Of a stretch of 64,000 bases of DNA, positions 27,664 through 35,794 are shown one piece after another. Source of the stretch: Legionella_C sp048541585 (GTDB lineage: Bacteria; Pseudomonadota; Gammaproteobacteria; Legionellales; Legionellaceae); the NCBI RefSeq assembly GCF_048541585.1, contig NZ_CP183303.1, positions 806,001 to 870,000 of the forward strand. The letters are read 5' to 3'. Position 1 is the first letter of the stretch. Each line of letters starts with the position of its first letter. The notes beneath the pieces are model-generated. The model was not told the DNA's origin, ran no database searches, and was given only the letters and a program-made list of their open reading frames with translations. A program made the position numbers and the translations under genes.

Positions 27664-28756
27664 GCTGCTTCATACATTAGGAGTTAATTTACCAGGACAT
27701 GACTATCCTATTTTTATAGGCAAGCAGTTATTAGTAAATAAATGTGATTTGTTACCTGCTTATGTAAAATCTAAGCAAGCAATGGTGGTTACAAATCAAA
27801 CAATTGCTCCTTTGTATTTAGATTATATAAAGCAAACATTGGTTGATAAGCAAGTTGATAGTGTCATACTTGCAGATGGTGAAGAACATAAAAATCAACA
27901 AAGTCTTTTTCAAATTTTTGAGGCCTTGATTGAAAAAAAACATCACCGTGATACAACTATTATTGCCTTAGGTGGTGGCGTGATAGGAGATATTGCTGGT
28001 TTTGCAGCGTCAACCTATCAAAGAGGGGTTCCTTTTATTCAAATACCTACTACTCTGCTAGCTCAAGTAGACGCGTCAGTAGGTGGTAAAACTGCAATTA
28101 ATCACCCAAAAGGGAAAAATATGATTGGTAGTTTTTATCAACCTGAGGCAGTAATTGTCGATCTTGCTGTTTTGAGTACTCTACCTCCACGAGAGTTTCG
28201 TGCAGGCCTTGCTGAAGTTATTAAGTATGCCATTTTAGTAGGTGGTAATTTCTTTATACAAGTAGAAGAAGCTTTAAAAAATAACTTAAGTAGCTACTCA
28301 TTAGAGCTGGCTGAAATTATTTATCACTGTTGTCAAATAAAGGCAGACTATGTGCAAAAAGATGAACGTGAGGCAGGATTAAGGGCTTTATTAAACTTAG
28401 GTCATACTATAGGCCATGCTCTGGAAGCGTATACTCATTATCAATATTGGCTTCATGGTGAAGCAGTAGCGATTGGCTTATATTGTGCTGCGTTATTGTC
28501 TTATCGATTAGGTGAATTAAATTGGGAGTCAGTTGAAAAAATAGATAATTTATTAAAATTAGCAAAATTACCGAGACGAATACCAAAAGACATTAATCTG
28601 GAGCATTTATACATGTTGTTAGCAACAGACAAAAAAATTAAAAATAATACGTTGCGCTTTATTGTGATTAAAAGTATTGGAAATTGCTCTCTTACAAGTG
28701 ACATTAACGGACTAATGATTCAAGAAGTAATGGCAAGCGCAGTTGAAGGAGACTAG
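27650..28756 (+). CDS. aroB: 3-dehydroquinate synthase
   Basis: AroB cyclises DAHP to 3-dehydroquinate with NAD and a metal ion. The 368 residues show DGEEHKNQQSLFQIFEAL, the NAD loop ALGGGVIGDIAGFAASTYQRG, IPTTLLAQVDASVGGKTAIN and the metal-binding histidines in LGHTIGHALEA and WLHGEAVAIG. I chose ATG 27650 (MANFELLHTLGVNLPG), the usual family N-terminus, which overlaps aroK by 14 bases. The following gene overlaps its ribosome site. Confidence 0.95.
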   Translation: MANFELLHTLGVNLPGHDYPIFIGKQLLVNKCDLLPAYVKSKQAMVVTNQTIAPLYLDYIKQTLVDKQVDSVILADGEEHKNQQSLFQIFEALIEKKHHRDTTIIALGGGVIGDIAGFAASTYQRGVPFIQIPTTLLAQVDASVGGKTAINHPKGKNMIGSFYQPEAVIVDLAVLSTLPPREFRAGLAEVIKYAILVGGNFFIQVEEALKNNLSSYSLELAEIIYHCCQIKADYVQKDEREAGLRALLNLGHTIGHALEAYTHYQYWLHGEAVAIGLYCAALLSYRLGELNWESVEKIDNLLKLAKLPRRIPKDINLEHLYMLLATDKKIKNNTLRFIVIKSIGNCSLTSDINGLMIQEVMASAVEGD

Positions 28757-28760
28757 TAAG

Positions 28761-29828
28761 ATGTTATCTAGTTCCAGCGATACTGTTTTTCTGCCAGAGA
28801 TTGCCACCACTTCCCTATATAAGCCTAATAATTGGTTAGCTAACATTAATTTTATTAACCATCTTGTTTTATTTAATGATTTAATGATTGTTGTTATGGC
28901 TGAGCAAGGAGGGGGTAAAACTTCTTTTATTCAGTTATTACAAGGAAACTTAGATCTTGAAATAAGTACTTGCATTATAGATGCAAAGCTACCTCTGGCA
29001 GAAGCGCAAGTTTTAATTGAATTAGAAAAATTTTGTAATTTAGTACCCAGTTTAAAGCCCGAACTAAGTGATCTAGTCGAACAGGTTAATTCTATTAAAA
29101 AACATATTTTAATAATTATTGATAATGCTCATCATTTAAAAGAGAATTTTTTAAAAAATCTTTTAGTAGAAGTAAAAAAATATCAACATAATTTTTTTCA
29201 TATTTGTTTAGCTACAGATTTTTCTTTAAATCCATTATTAAATTCATTACACGGGGATACTTTTAAAAATTTAATTCATACTATTGAGTTAGGTCCTTTA
29301 AGTAAAAAAGAAACAAGAAAATATTTACTTAAAAAACTGTCTTTAAATAAGGGAATTAATCAGAGTTTAACAGAAAAAAATTTAAGTGAATTTTATAATT
29401 TAACTAGTGGTTATATCGCTCGAATTAATACCCATCTAAATCATTTTTTTAATTTAGATAATAAAATAATTCGACAATCTTTTTTCCCAAGGCGTAGTCA
29501 TTTAATAGCCGGTTTGTTTTTATTGATAGTGGGAGCTGTCTATTTAGGAAAAAATAAATTTAGTGATCAAGTTACCGCAGTGGAACTCTCTAATTTATCG
29601 AGGCCTTCTTTAGAGGCTCAAAAGGTTACTATTAGGAATGACTTAAAACTAGATAATAAAATTACTACGGCAATTAATAAAGCTTTAGTGAGCGCTTTAG
29701 AATTGGTTTTTATAGAAAATGAAGACAAAAAAACAGAAGTCGATGCACTATACCCGCCTAATTATGAAACAGGGACGATAGCTAAAGCTATGGTAATACA
29801 TCAGGTTGGGTATCTTGAATCTTGGTAA
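28761..29828 (+). CDS. DamX-like AAA ATPase with one membrane helix, no SPOR domain seen
   Basis: The gene after aroB is damX in many gammaproteobacteria. This 355-residue protein has the expected N-terminal ATPase part: a Walker A motif AEQGGGKTS (47-55), a Walker B-like strand ILIIIDNAHHL and the helical lid, then one membrane helix (HLIAGLFLLIVGAVYLG, about 250-268). DamX proteins usually end in a periplasmic SPOR domain that binds septal peptidoglycan; the 85-residue tail here ends in LYPPNYETGTIAKAMVIHQV and I see no SPOR signature. AAGGAG at 28747-28752 supports ATG 28761, 4 bases after aroB. It may couple cytosolic ATPase activity to the cell wall, but the missing domain makes the division role uncertain. 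Confidence 0.75.
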   Translation: MLSSSSDTVFLPEIATTSLYKPNNWLANINFINHLVLFNDLMIVVMAEQGGGKTSFIQLLQGNLDLEISTCIIDAKLPLAEAQVLIELEKFCNLVPSLKPELSDLVEQVNSIKKHILIIIDNAHHLKENFLKNLLVEVKKYQHNFFHICLATDFSLNPLLNSLHGDTFKNLIHTIELGPLSKKETRKYLLKKLSLNKGINQSLTEKNLSEFYNLTSGYIARINTHLNHFFNLDNKIIRQSFFPRRSHLIAGLFLLIVGAVYLGKNKFSDQVTAVELSNLSRPSLEAQKVTIRNDLKLDNKITTAINKALVSALELVFIENEDKKTEVDALYPPNYETGTIAKAMVIHQVGYLESW

Positions 29829-29859
29829 AAAGCAGCTTAAAGATTCTTTCATTCTCACA

Positions 29860-29885
29860 CCAGGTAGAAATTTATTTCTACCTGG
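29860..29885 (+). terminator. Hairpin at the end of the aroK-aroB-damX-like unit
   Basis: An 11-base perfect stem CCAGGTAGAAA/TTTCTACCTGG with a TTTA loop lies 32 bases after the stop codon. No strong T run follows, so it may be a weak terminator or an RNA-stabilising 3' hairpin; it separates convergent genes. Confidence 0.55.
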
Positions 29886-29981
29886 CATAATACCAAATAT
29901 TAAGATAGATTTGCGCCTACAAGGAAATAATAGAACTCTTAACGATTAAAACTTTGACCTATTAAATTAAGATACAATCTC

Positions 29982-30584
29982 TTATGCGGTAGGCTTGACT
30001 GGCTTCTCCATTAATTTTTTCTTTTTTAAAGAATTATATTTTAAAATTTTAGACCAATTATGATAGCCATAAAGTGCCATTAGCGTATAAATAATCATTA
30101 GCAAGGTATGAAAAGGGATGTTTTTTTGCAAGTATAAATAAGCGTAGAGAGCATCTGTAATAAGCCATACTATCCAAGTTGCTATAAATTTATAGCACAT
30201 AAGCCACTGGCCAGCTAAACTTAAGGAAGTCGTTAAAGCATCAAGTATGGCAACATCTGAGTTAGTAAAAAAAGTTAAGATAAATTTAATGCTTAGGAAA
30301 AGGCTTAAAATTATGGTTAAGAGTATATACCACTGTTTAGCCTTTAGAATTTGAATAGATTGATGCTCATTATCACTAGGTTGCCGCCACTTAAACCATC
30401 CATAACAACTTGTAATAAAATAGAAAATCTCTAATAACATATCGGCATAGATGCCTTTTTGCCAATAGAGCAGACTATTTAAGCTTGTTGCAACCAAACT
30501 AATTAACCATCCATAACTATTTAAACGAATAAAATAAATAGTTGCTAAAAGTGATAGGCATGTGCCAAGTATATCTAAAAACAT
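29982..30584 (-). CDS. pnuT: PnuC-family vitamin transporter, probably thiamine (PnuT)
   Basis: This inner-membrane protein of 200 residues with about seven hydrophobic helices belongs to the PnuC family of facilitators for vitamin precursors. LNSYGWLISLVATSLNSLLYWQKGIYADMLLE is PnuC-like (Trp- and Tyr-rich pore residues), as is the ATWIVWLITDALYAYLYL segment near the C-terminus. The gene is directly preceded by a thiamine pyrophosphate riboswitch, so thiamine rather than nicotinamide riboside is the likely substrate, as for PnuT. The transporter would depend on cytosolic phosphorylation to trap its substrate; no kinase gene is adjacent. It is transcribed alone, convergent with the aro operon. 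Confidence 0.82.
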   Translation of the reverse strand: MFLDILGTCLSLLATIYFIRLNSYGWLISLVATSLNSLLYWQKGIYADMLLEIFYFITSCYGWFKWRQPSDNEHQSIQILKAKQWYILLTIILSLFLSIKFILTFFTNSDVAILDALTTSLSLAGQWLMCYKFIATWIVWLITDALYAYLYLQKNIPFHTLLMIIYTLMALYGYHNWSKILKYNSLKKKKLMEKPVKPTA

Positions 30585-30590
30585 AATCTA

Positions 30591-30690
30591 TCCCTTCGTC
30601 GGCATGACCCGAACAGGTTTAATGGGTATAATCTCAGACTATAAAAAATTTATATCTATTTATTTTGTAACCTAAGCTTTTGCAATTGGG
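30591..30690 (-). promoter_or_regulatory. TPP (thi-box) riboswitch
   Basis: Read on the minus strand, this leader contains the hallmark TPP aptamer blocks in order: CTGAGA, TTATACCCATT, AACCTG, GGTCATGCC and GAAGGGA. The purine-rich GAAGGGA ends 6 bases before the transporter's ATG and is also its only plausible Shine-Dalgarno sequence, so ligand binding would block ribosome access (translational control). The 5' strand of stem P2 (usually GGGGTGC) is poorly conserved here (TAGGTTAC is the best match), so the upstream boundary is approximate. Confidence 0.85.
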
Positions 30691-30751
30691 CCAATCGGTT
30701 AATGGCGCTGCCTGCCTTAGGACTCTAGCCTACGTCTCGTAGCTTATCTGC

Positions 30752-30867
30752 CGTTGTTGCATAACTTGAAGCTTCGCTAGCCCCAAGGCGGAGGCTGGTT
30801 AAGCTAGTAGTCTGGGTAAAACGATGTGAAACCCGGGTTTCGGCCCGCAGGCCTACACTCAGGCTAC
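30752..30867. repeat. Repeat A unit with tail, inverted
   Basis: This is the reverse complement of the A-plus-tail unit at 17628-17747: the tail (TTGCATAACTTGAAGCTTCG ... GGCTGGTTAAGC) precedes unit A (30807-30867), which reads GTCTGGGTAAAACGATGTG through CACTCAGGCTAC. A degraded B end lies just upstream near 30729-30742 (CCTACGTCTCGTAG). The 30690-31387 gap upstream of the stress-protein gene is largely repeat-derived. Confidence 0.7.
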
Positions 30868-30959
30868 AGCTGCTGAAGTTATACCCTTTAGGTTCGTAAC
30901 GCCCCCTTTTTTATCTATTCTTTGTTTTAACTAAATCTCATAATATATGCAACAACGCC

Positions 30960-31060
30960 GACTTGTTCGCGGGATCCAGCGCTCTAATTCTCGGCCGAGA
31001 TTCTAGAACCCTCAGACAAGCCGGGAGACGTAGAGTGAGTCAAAAAGACTTAAGGCAGCG
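30960..31060. repeat. Repeat B unit with flank, inverted
   Basis: This is an inverted B unit: GACTTGTTCGCGGGATCCAG on the left and GCCGGGAGACGTAG on the right, followed by GTCAAAAAGACTTAAGGCAG. Reverse-complemented, that flank matches the GCCTTAAGGCTTTTTGACTT sequence before the B units near 2.7 and 2.9 kb, so the flank is part of the repeating unit. Confidence 0.7.
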
Positions 31061-31387
31061 CCAATAGGCCAAGAGGTTAACTAGATCGTAGGCAGGCTTA
31101 GAATCAAATCTACTTTTTAATAGACACCTCGGAACAATAATTTAACAAATTTTAAGCAATTAAAGCAAATACTTATGAAAATTATATTATTTTCTGATAG
31201 GCTTATAATAAAATTAAGGCAACGTTTATAATAAAGTGTCTGTACAGGATAAAAGGTAATAAATAGCTTTTAACTTTCGATTCCTGTCTTGTTCAGAGGT
31301 GTTATTGTATTAATTATGTTTTGCTTTATTGCTGCGTTGCAAGCGTTCTAATGTTGTTTAATTTATGGAATTCTAAGGGAGATTAGA

Positions 31388-31822
31388 ATGTATAAAAAGG
31401 TGATGTTTGCTACTGATTTTGATGAAGTAGGTATTAAGGCTGCTAAAAAAGCTAAGAAAATTGCTGATGAAAATGGAGCCGATTTATTACTTGTTCATGT
31501 AGTTGAACCTATTCCAGCCTATGCTTACCCTGGTTTTGCTGGTTTTGCAGAGGTAGAAATTTCTATTCGCGAACAAGCTGAGAAAGAACTAGCCTCGTTA
31601 GCTAAAATGCTAAACGTCGATTCGGCGCATTGCATGATCGAGTATGGCTCAACTAAAAACGAGATTCTTCGAGTCGCTAAAGAGAAAAAAATTGATCTTA
31701 TTGTCACTGGAAGTCATGGTAAGCATGGATTAGCCTTGCTATTAGGCTCAACAGCCAATGCCATTTTACATGGCGCTGAATGCGATGTTTTAATCGTACG
31801 GCCAATGGTGGATAAAAAATAA
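31388..31822 (+). CDS. Universal stress protein, UspA family
   Basis: This 144-residue single-domain Usp protein begins YKKVMFATDFDEVGIKAAKKA, with the conserved N-terminal strand and Asp. The C-terminal ATP-binding signature G-x2-G-x9-G-S is present in TGSHGKHGLALLLGSTANAI, followed by DVLIVRP, so it should bind ATP. Such proteins improve survival under starvation and oxidative stress by mechanisms that are not well defined. AGGGAG precedes the ATG. It is monocistronic and followed by a terminator-like hairpin. Confidence 0.9.
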   Translation: MYKKVMFATDFDEVGIKAAKKAKKIADENGADLLLVHVVEPIPAYAYPGFAGFAEVEISIREQAEKELASLAKMLNVDSAHCMIEYGSTKNEILRVAKEKKIDLIVTGSHGKHGLALLLGSTANAILHGAECDVLIVRPMVDKK

Positions 31823-31844
31823 AGTAATTGTAAAAACTATTAAG

Positions 31845-31890
31845 GCCTTTAATCTCTTGGAAACAAATTTTCAGAATTAAAGGCATTTTT
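31845..31890 (+). terminator. Terminator of the universal stress protein gene
   Basis: The stem GCCTTTAAT (31845-31853) pairs perfectly with ATTAAAGGC (31876-31884) and is followed by ATTTTT. The 22-base loop is long for an intrinsic terminator, but stem, T run and position 23 bases after the stop agree. Confidence 0.6.
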
Positions 31891-32397
31891 ACAAACCAGA
31901 TAAGATTTCAATATTTATTTCTTACTTCTTAAAGTACTCAGTTTTTAATAAATAGTTATTATCTAAATCATTTCTACAAATCATTATTTTCTAAGCCGTA
32001 ACAATATGAGACATAATTAAACGGTTGGTTATGTTGTAAGTTATAATTTATGCCGCAATTAATGTTAGGTGGCTTAAAATCTTATGTTTTTCAGCTACTT
32101 TGACTTGAGATAAAAAGTATTTTCAAAAAAACTTTAGAACTAATAAAGATACTAAACTTTTGCAGCAGAAGTTTTAAATTAACCTATAAACACTGTACAT
32201 AAATCAATATTCGTTTTAATCTTTTTATTTGATTTTCCAACTAAAGCTATAAAGAATTAAATTCTCTCTCAACAAAATGGTATATACCTTCACCATTCAG
32301 GGGATTAGACTTTGGCTTTTGCCCTATTAAAACAAAAATCAAGCCGTAAAAATCCCGCTTCAATAGTGAGAGGTATAGAATTTTTATAGGAAATTTT
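31891..32397. other. AT-rich intergenic region upstream of the phosphoesterase gene
   Basis: Over 500 bases with no credible gene, repeat or RNA on either strand. The last bases (ATAGGAAATTTT before ATG 32398) hold a ribosome site. A minus-strand frame across 32247-32636 is mostly the antisense of the next gene and is not believed. Confidence 0.4.
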
Positions 32398-33936
32398 ATG
32401 AAAAAAATAGGAATACTTTTGTTAAGTTTTATATGTTGCTTGTTTATCACAACATTTTCTGCCAACGCTCTAACAAAATCTGACGTAATACGTACTACTG
32501 TACAACAAACATCTGCACCAGTTAACGAGGCCGTCAAAAATGAGTACTGGGTAGAAACCAGGGGTAATTTAAACATTACCATGCCATCCATACCAGAAGC
32601 TGGACTAGCTAATCCAGAGGTTACAATTACTGGCATGGGGCAAACCTTAAAACATACTATGGCTTGGGGAGTGGTATGGAGTGTAAAGAACTTGGCTGCT
32701 GGTTTTTATACGATTACTGCCTCTAATGTGAGTATTGGCCAACACACCTATCAAGCAAATCGCGTTAATACCACTCTAGAAGCTAATAATACGGCACCAG
32801 TGGTGGTAAAATATACACTTGCACCATCTAGTGCAGGCAATTTGACTATCACAATACCGGATGCCCCTGTTAATGGATTAAATAATCCTGTAATCACTGT
32901 GCAAGGTATGGGAAAAACATTCAATCAAATAGTTCCTTGGGGTACACAGTGGCAGCTTACTGATCTCGCTGCTGGTAATTACACTGTAACTTCTTCTACG
33001 GTTACAGACACTGATACCTATCAAGCAAATCCAGTAGAGATCACCGTAGCAGAAAGCGAAACGCTGCAAGCTGAAATGAAATATACTCTCGTTGCTGCTA
33101 ATTCAACAACGGCATTATTACCTGCTTATACCCCTGAAAATAATAACCGTCCTATTTCTTGGAATAAGATTAAACATATAGTGATTATTGTTTTTGAAAA
33201 TTCTGGTTCCGAAGATGCATTAGAGCAACCATTTTTTAAATCATTAACAACTAAGGGAGCATATTTATCCAATTATTCAGCGGTTAGCCACCCTTCACAA
33301 CCTAATTATCTTGCTTTAATTGGTGGTTGTACGTTTGGGGTCATTGGCGATGGTAATCATAATATTAATGCCAAACATATTGGCAATTTGCTTAATGCAA
33401 AGGGTTTAACCTGGAAGTCATATGCTGAAGGCTATCCTGGTAATTGCTTCCAAGGTGCTAACAGTGGCACTTATTATCGTAAACATGAGCCTTTTATTAG
33501 TTTTGTTAATGTCCAAAGTAATGCTGGTGAGTGTGCCAAAGTTGTACCTGGTCAACAATTTTTCTCCGATTTAGCGGCAAATAAACTGCCTAAATATTCT
33601 TTATACATACCAGATATCAATAATGATGGTCACGACACCGGTGTGGCGTTTGCCGATAAATATTTTTCTAAAACCTTTGGTCCGATATTTAATAATGCAA
33701 GCGTAATGAATAATACCCTTTTTATTATTACCTTTGATGAGGACGATAATATTTTTACCAATAAGGTGTATACAGCTTTTGTTGGCGCTGGTGTAAAAGC
33801 AGGCGCTACTAGTGCGCTTAAATATAACCACTATAGTATCTTAAAAACAGTTGAAGATATATTGCAACTAGGTACCTTAGGTAGGAAGGACCAGAAGGCA
33901 GCTGAAATTTTAGATATTTGGGATGCTGTTTCTTAA
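32398..33936 (+). CDS. Secreted phosphoesterase-family enzyme with two beta-sandwich repeats
   Basis: This 512-residue exported enzyme has a clear signal peptide (about 1-24, ending FSANA). Two tandem repeats of about 85 residues follow (about 57-140 and 144-226); each begins GNL[NT]IT[MI]P and contains P.[VI]T[IV].GMG.T and DLAAGNYTV-type strands, so they look like duplicated immunoglobulin-like domains. The C-terminal 270 residues match the phosphoesterase family that includes acid phosphatases and phospholipase C: KHIVIIVFENSG with the metal-site Glu-Asn, SHPSQPNYLALIGG, DINNDGHDTG and IITFDEDDN. It probably acts in the periplasm or outside the cell, perhaps through type II secretion. The substrate is not predictable; the repeats may bind lipid or carbohydrate. 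Confidence 0.82.
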   Translation: MKKIGILLLSFICCLFITTFSANALTKSDVIRTTVQQTSAPVNEAVKNEYWVETRGNLNITMPSIPEAGLANPEVTITGMGQTLKHTMAWGVVWSVKNLAAGFYTITASNVSIGQHTYQANRVNTTLEANNTAPVVVKYTLAPSSAGNLTITIPDAPVNGLNNPVITVQGMGKTFNQIVPWGTQWQLTDLAAGNYTVTSSTVTDTDTYQANPVEITVAESETLQAEMKYTLVAANSTTALLPAYTPENNNRPISWNKIKHIVIIVFENSGSEDALEQPFFKSLTTKGAYLSNYSAVSHPSQPNYLALIGGCTFGVIGDGNHNINAKHIGNLLNAKGLTWKSYAEGYPGNCFQGANSGTYYRKHEPFISFVNVQSNAGECAKVVPGQQFFSDLAANKLPKYSLYIPDINNDGHDTGVAFADKYFSKTFGPIFNNASVMNNTLFIITFDEDDNIFTNKVYTAFVGAGVKAGATSALKYNHYSILKTVEDILQLGTLGRKDQKAAEILDIWDAVS

Positions 33937-33974
33937 TTTATTAATTAAATATACTAAGGTATTTATCAATTAAG

Positions 33975-33998
33975 GCGATTATCTTCCTAGGTAATCGC
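33975..33998 (+). terminator. Hairpin after the phosphoesterase gene
   Basis: A stem GCGATTA/TAATCGC with a ten-base loop lies 38 bases after the stop. No T run follows, so termination is only possible. Confidence 0.4.
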
Positions 33999-34056
33999 TC
34001 ATGTTCCTAATTCGTAGAAGAAACCGAATAATAGATCATTTTTCTCCTTCCGAAAG

Positions 34057-34141
34057 GCTGTATTTAGCACATTTTGAATGAAAATCATCTTTCAAAATAT
34101 CCTTTAATTGTAAGAAAAATTCATGTGTCTTTAATACAGCG
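34057..34141. repeat. Palindromic repeat element C, copy 2
   Basis: CTTCCGAAAGGCTGTATTTA followed by GCACATTTTGAATGAAAATC matches the left arm of the element at 4142-4270, and the right side (TGTCTTTAATACAGC) is a degraded inverted partner. It lies between the phosphoesterase gene and phhB. Confidence 0.6.
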
Positions 34142-34211
34142 ACATTCTATGGCAATATTTTTTTATCAAACAATAATTTTGGTTTGTGTATAGGTTGTTA
34201 TTATTAAACTT

Positions 34212-34239
34212 GTAGGTTGAGCCAAATGGCCCAACCTAC
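34212..34239 (-). terminator. Terminator of hisC-phhB
   Basis: A stem of 13 base pairs with one mismatch, GTAGGTTGAGCCA/TGGCCCAACCTAC, has a two-base loop region and lies 5 bases beyond the phhB stop on the minus strand. The downstream minus-strand sequence AGTTTAATAA gives only a weak U tract. Confidence 0.6.
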
Positions 34240-34244
34240 GCTAA

Positions 34245-34586
34245 CTAATCCATCAATAGTGCATCAACTTTAGCAGCACAGATAAAATCATTCATAGTGA
34301 GTCCTTTTAAGGCATGCGTCATAAAACTAACATGACAATAGTTATAGCCAACTTCTAAATCAGGATGATGATTTTCTAAATTGGCAATCCAGGCAAGTGC
34401 ATTTACAAATGCCATGGTTTCATAAAAGTTATGAAATTTAAATGAACGCTTAATAATTTTATTATCTGCAGAAACCTGCCAATTTTCATTAAGCTGTGGC
34501 ATTAGATTTTTAACTTGTTCTTGATTTAAGGCTTGACCAATACCTTCACAAGATTCGCATTTTTTTTGGCGTAATTCGCTACTCAT
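34245..34586 (-). CDS. phhB: Pterin-4a-carbinolamine dehydratase
   Basis: PhhB dehydrates 4a-hydroxytetrahydropterin to regenerate the cofactor of phenylalanine hydroxylase. The 113 residues include LNENWQVSADNKIIKRSFKF and the active-site motif ENHHPDLEVGYNYCHVSFMTH with its catalytic histidines. A cysteine pair in KKCESCEG near the N-terminus is unusual. It overlaps the upstream hisC-like gene by 8 bases, so the two are co-translated. No phenylalanine hydroxylase gene is in the window. Confidence 0.92.
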   Translation of the reverse strand: MSSELRQKKCESCEGIGQALNQEQVKNLMPQLNENWQVSADNKIIKRSFKFHNFYETMAFVNALAWIANLENHHPDLEVGYNYCHVSFMTHALKGLTMNDFICAAKVDALLMD

Positions 34587-35703
34587 AGGATTTTCCTTCT
34601 TTAAGGCTAATTGCTAAATTATCAAGAAATCGAGTGTTATGCTCAGGTAGCCCAATGCTTACTCGTAAGTGACTAGTTAGGCCATAATTATCTAATGGTC
34701 TAACTATAATTCCTTTTTCTAGTAATTTCTTGTAAATAGGCTCGCTTTGCATACCACAATCAAAGGTAATAAAATTTCCTACTGAGGGTAGGTAGCTAAG
34801 ATTAAGATCAATTAACCCTTGTTCTACTTGCTTTAATCCTTGGATATTTAGGGCAAGAGTTGATGTTAAAAACTCTTCATCTTCTAAAGCCGCAGCGCCG
34901 GCAGTTAAAGCAACTTGATTAACTGAAAAAGGTAGCTGGACTTTATAAAGTAGATTAATAATATCAGGATGCGCTATTGCATACCCTAACCTTAATCCGG
35001 CAAGGCCGTAAGCTTTGGAAAACGTTCTAGATACAACTAAATTGGGAAACTCTTGCAGTAAACTAAGAGCACCTGGTTCATCTTGATAAGCATACTCATA
35101 ATAAGCTTCATCAAGTACTACGATAGTTCCAGCAGAGATTTTTTTAAGTAAGTGACGAATCTTTTCTAGCGGAATAAGTAGCCCTGTAGGATTATTAGGA
35201 TTGGCTAGAAAAATTAAGGCAGTATTAGTATCAGCTAGCTTTATCATAGCCTCAATATCAACTTCCCAACTAGTTAACACCGGACTTGATTTAACAGGTA
35301 TACCTAATATTTGGGCCTGAATACGATAAGAGATAAAGGCATAATCATGAGTAAGTATATGCTTATTGGTATGTAGACCAAAAATAGTCAATAACAAAGA
35401 GAATAAGGAATCAGAGCCATTACTTAAGAATAATTTGTTTTCGGGAATAGCTAGTTTTTCACTTAATTTTCTATTAAGAGGGTGACTGGCAGGTGCCGGA
35501 TAAGTAGCAATTTTTAAACCAGTTAGCTTAGCAATGGCACTTATAACGTTAGAACTACAACCTAGCGGATTTTCATTACTTGCAAGCTTGATAATATCGG
35601 TTATTTTTTTTTCTTGGCCTAACTCTTCAATTGATTTGCCAGGTATGTAAGGTTTTAAATCTCTAATACCTTTATGAGGCAATTTTTGGTAATCACAAGG
35701 CAA
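34579..35703 (-). CDS. hisC: Histidinol-phosphate aminotransferase (HisC2 type)
   Basis: This PLP-dependent class I/II aminotransferase of 374 residues opens DLKPYIPGKSIEELGQE and KLASNENPLG as in HisC enzymes. The PLP-site motif SRTFSKAYGLAGLRLGYAI contains the Schiff-base lysine, and NPNNPTG and VLDEAYYEY are present. The start is TTG, with AAGGAGAG upstream. In Legionella-type genomes a stand-alone hisC2 can also serve as an aromatic aminotransferase. Its coupling to phhB, a phenylalanine-tyrosine gene, makes an aromatic role more likely than histidine synthesis here, but that is inference. Confidence 0.88.
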   Translation of the reverse strand: MPCDYQKLPHKGIRDLKPYIPGKSIEELGQEKKITDIIKLASNENPLGCSSNVISAIAKLTGLKIATYPAPASHPLNRKLSEKLAIPENKLFLSNGSDSLFSLLLTIFGLHTNKHILTHDYAFISYRIQAQILGIPVKSSPVLTSWEVDIEAMIKLADTNTALIFLANPNNPTGLLIPLEKIRHLLKKISAGTIVVLDEAYYEYAYQDEPGALSLLQEFPNLVVSRTFSKAYGLAGLRLGYAIAHPDIINLLYKVQLPFSVNQVALTAGAAALEDEEFLTSTLALNIQGLKQVEQGLIDLNLSYLPSVGNFITFDCGMQSEPIYKKLLEKGIIVRPLDNYGLTSHLRVSIGLPEHNTRFLDNLAISLKEGKSYE

Positions 35704-35794
35704 AATACTCTCCTTAGTTATACACGTGGTCTAGAGTTGTTTCATATTGTTGCTCATCTTACTGAAGAAACCATACAAAGTGAATTTTATTTAC

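Noticed and set aside
32247..32636. 129-codon minus-strand frame at the start of the phosphoesterase gene
   Set aside because: More than half is antisense to the signal peptide and first repeat of the secreted enzyme, and the rest has no recognisable motif.
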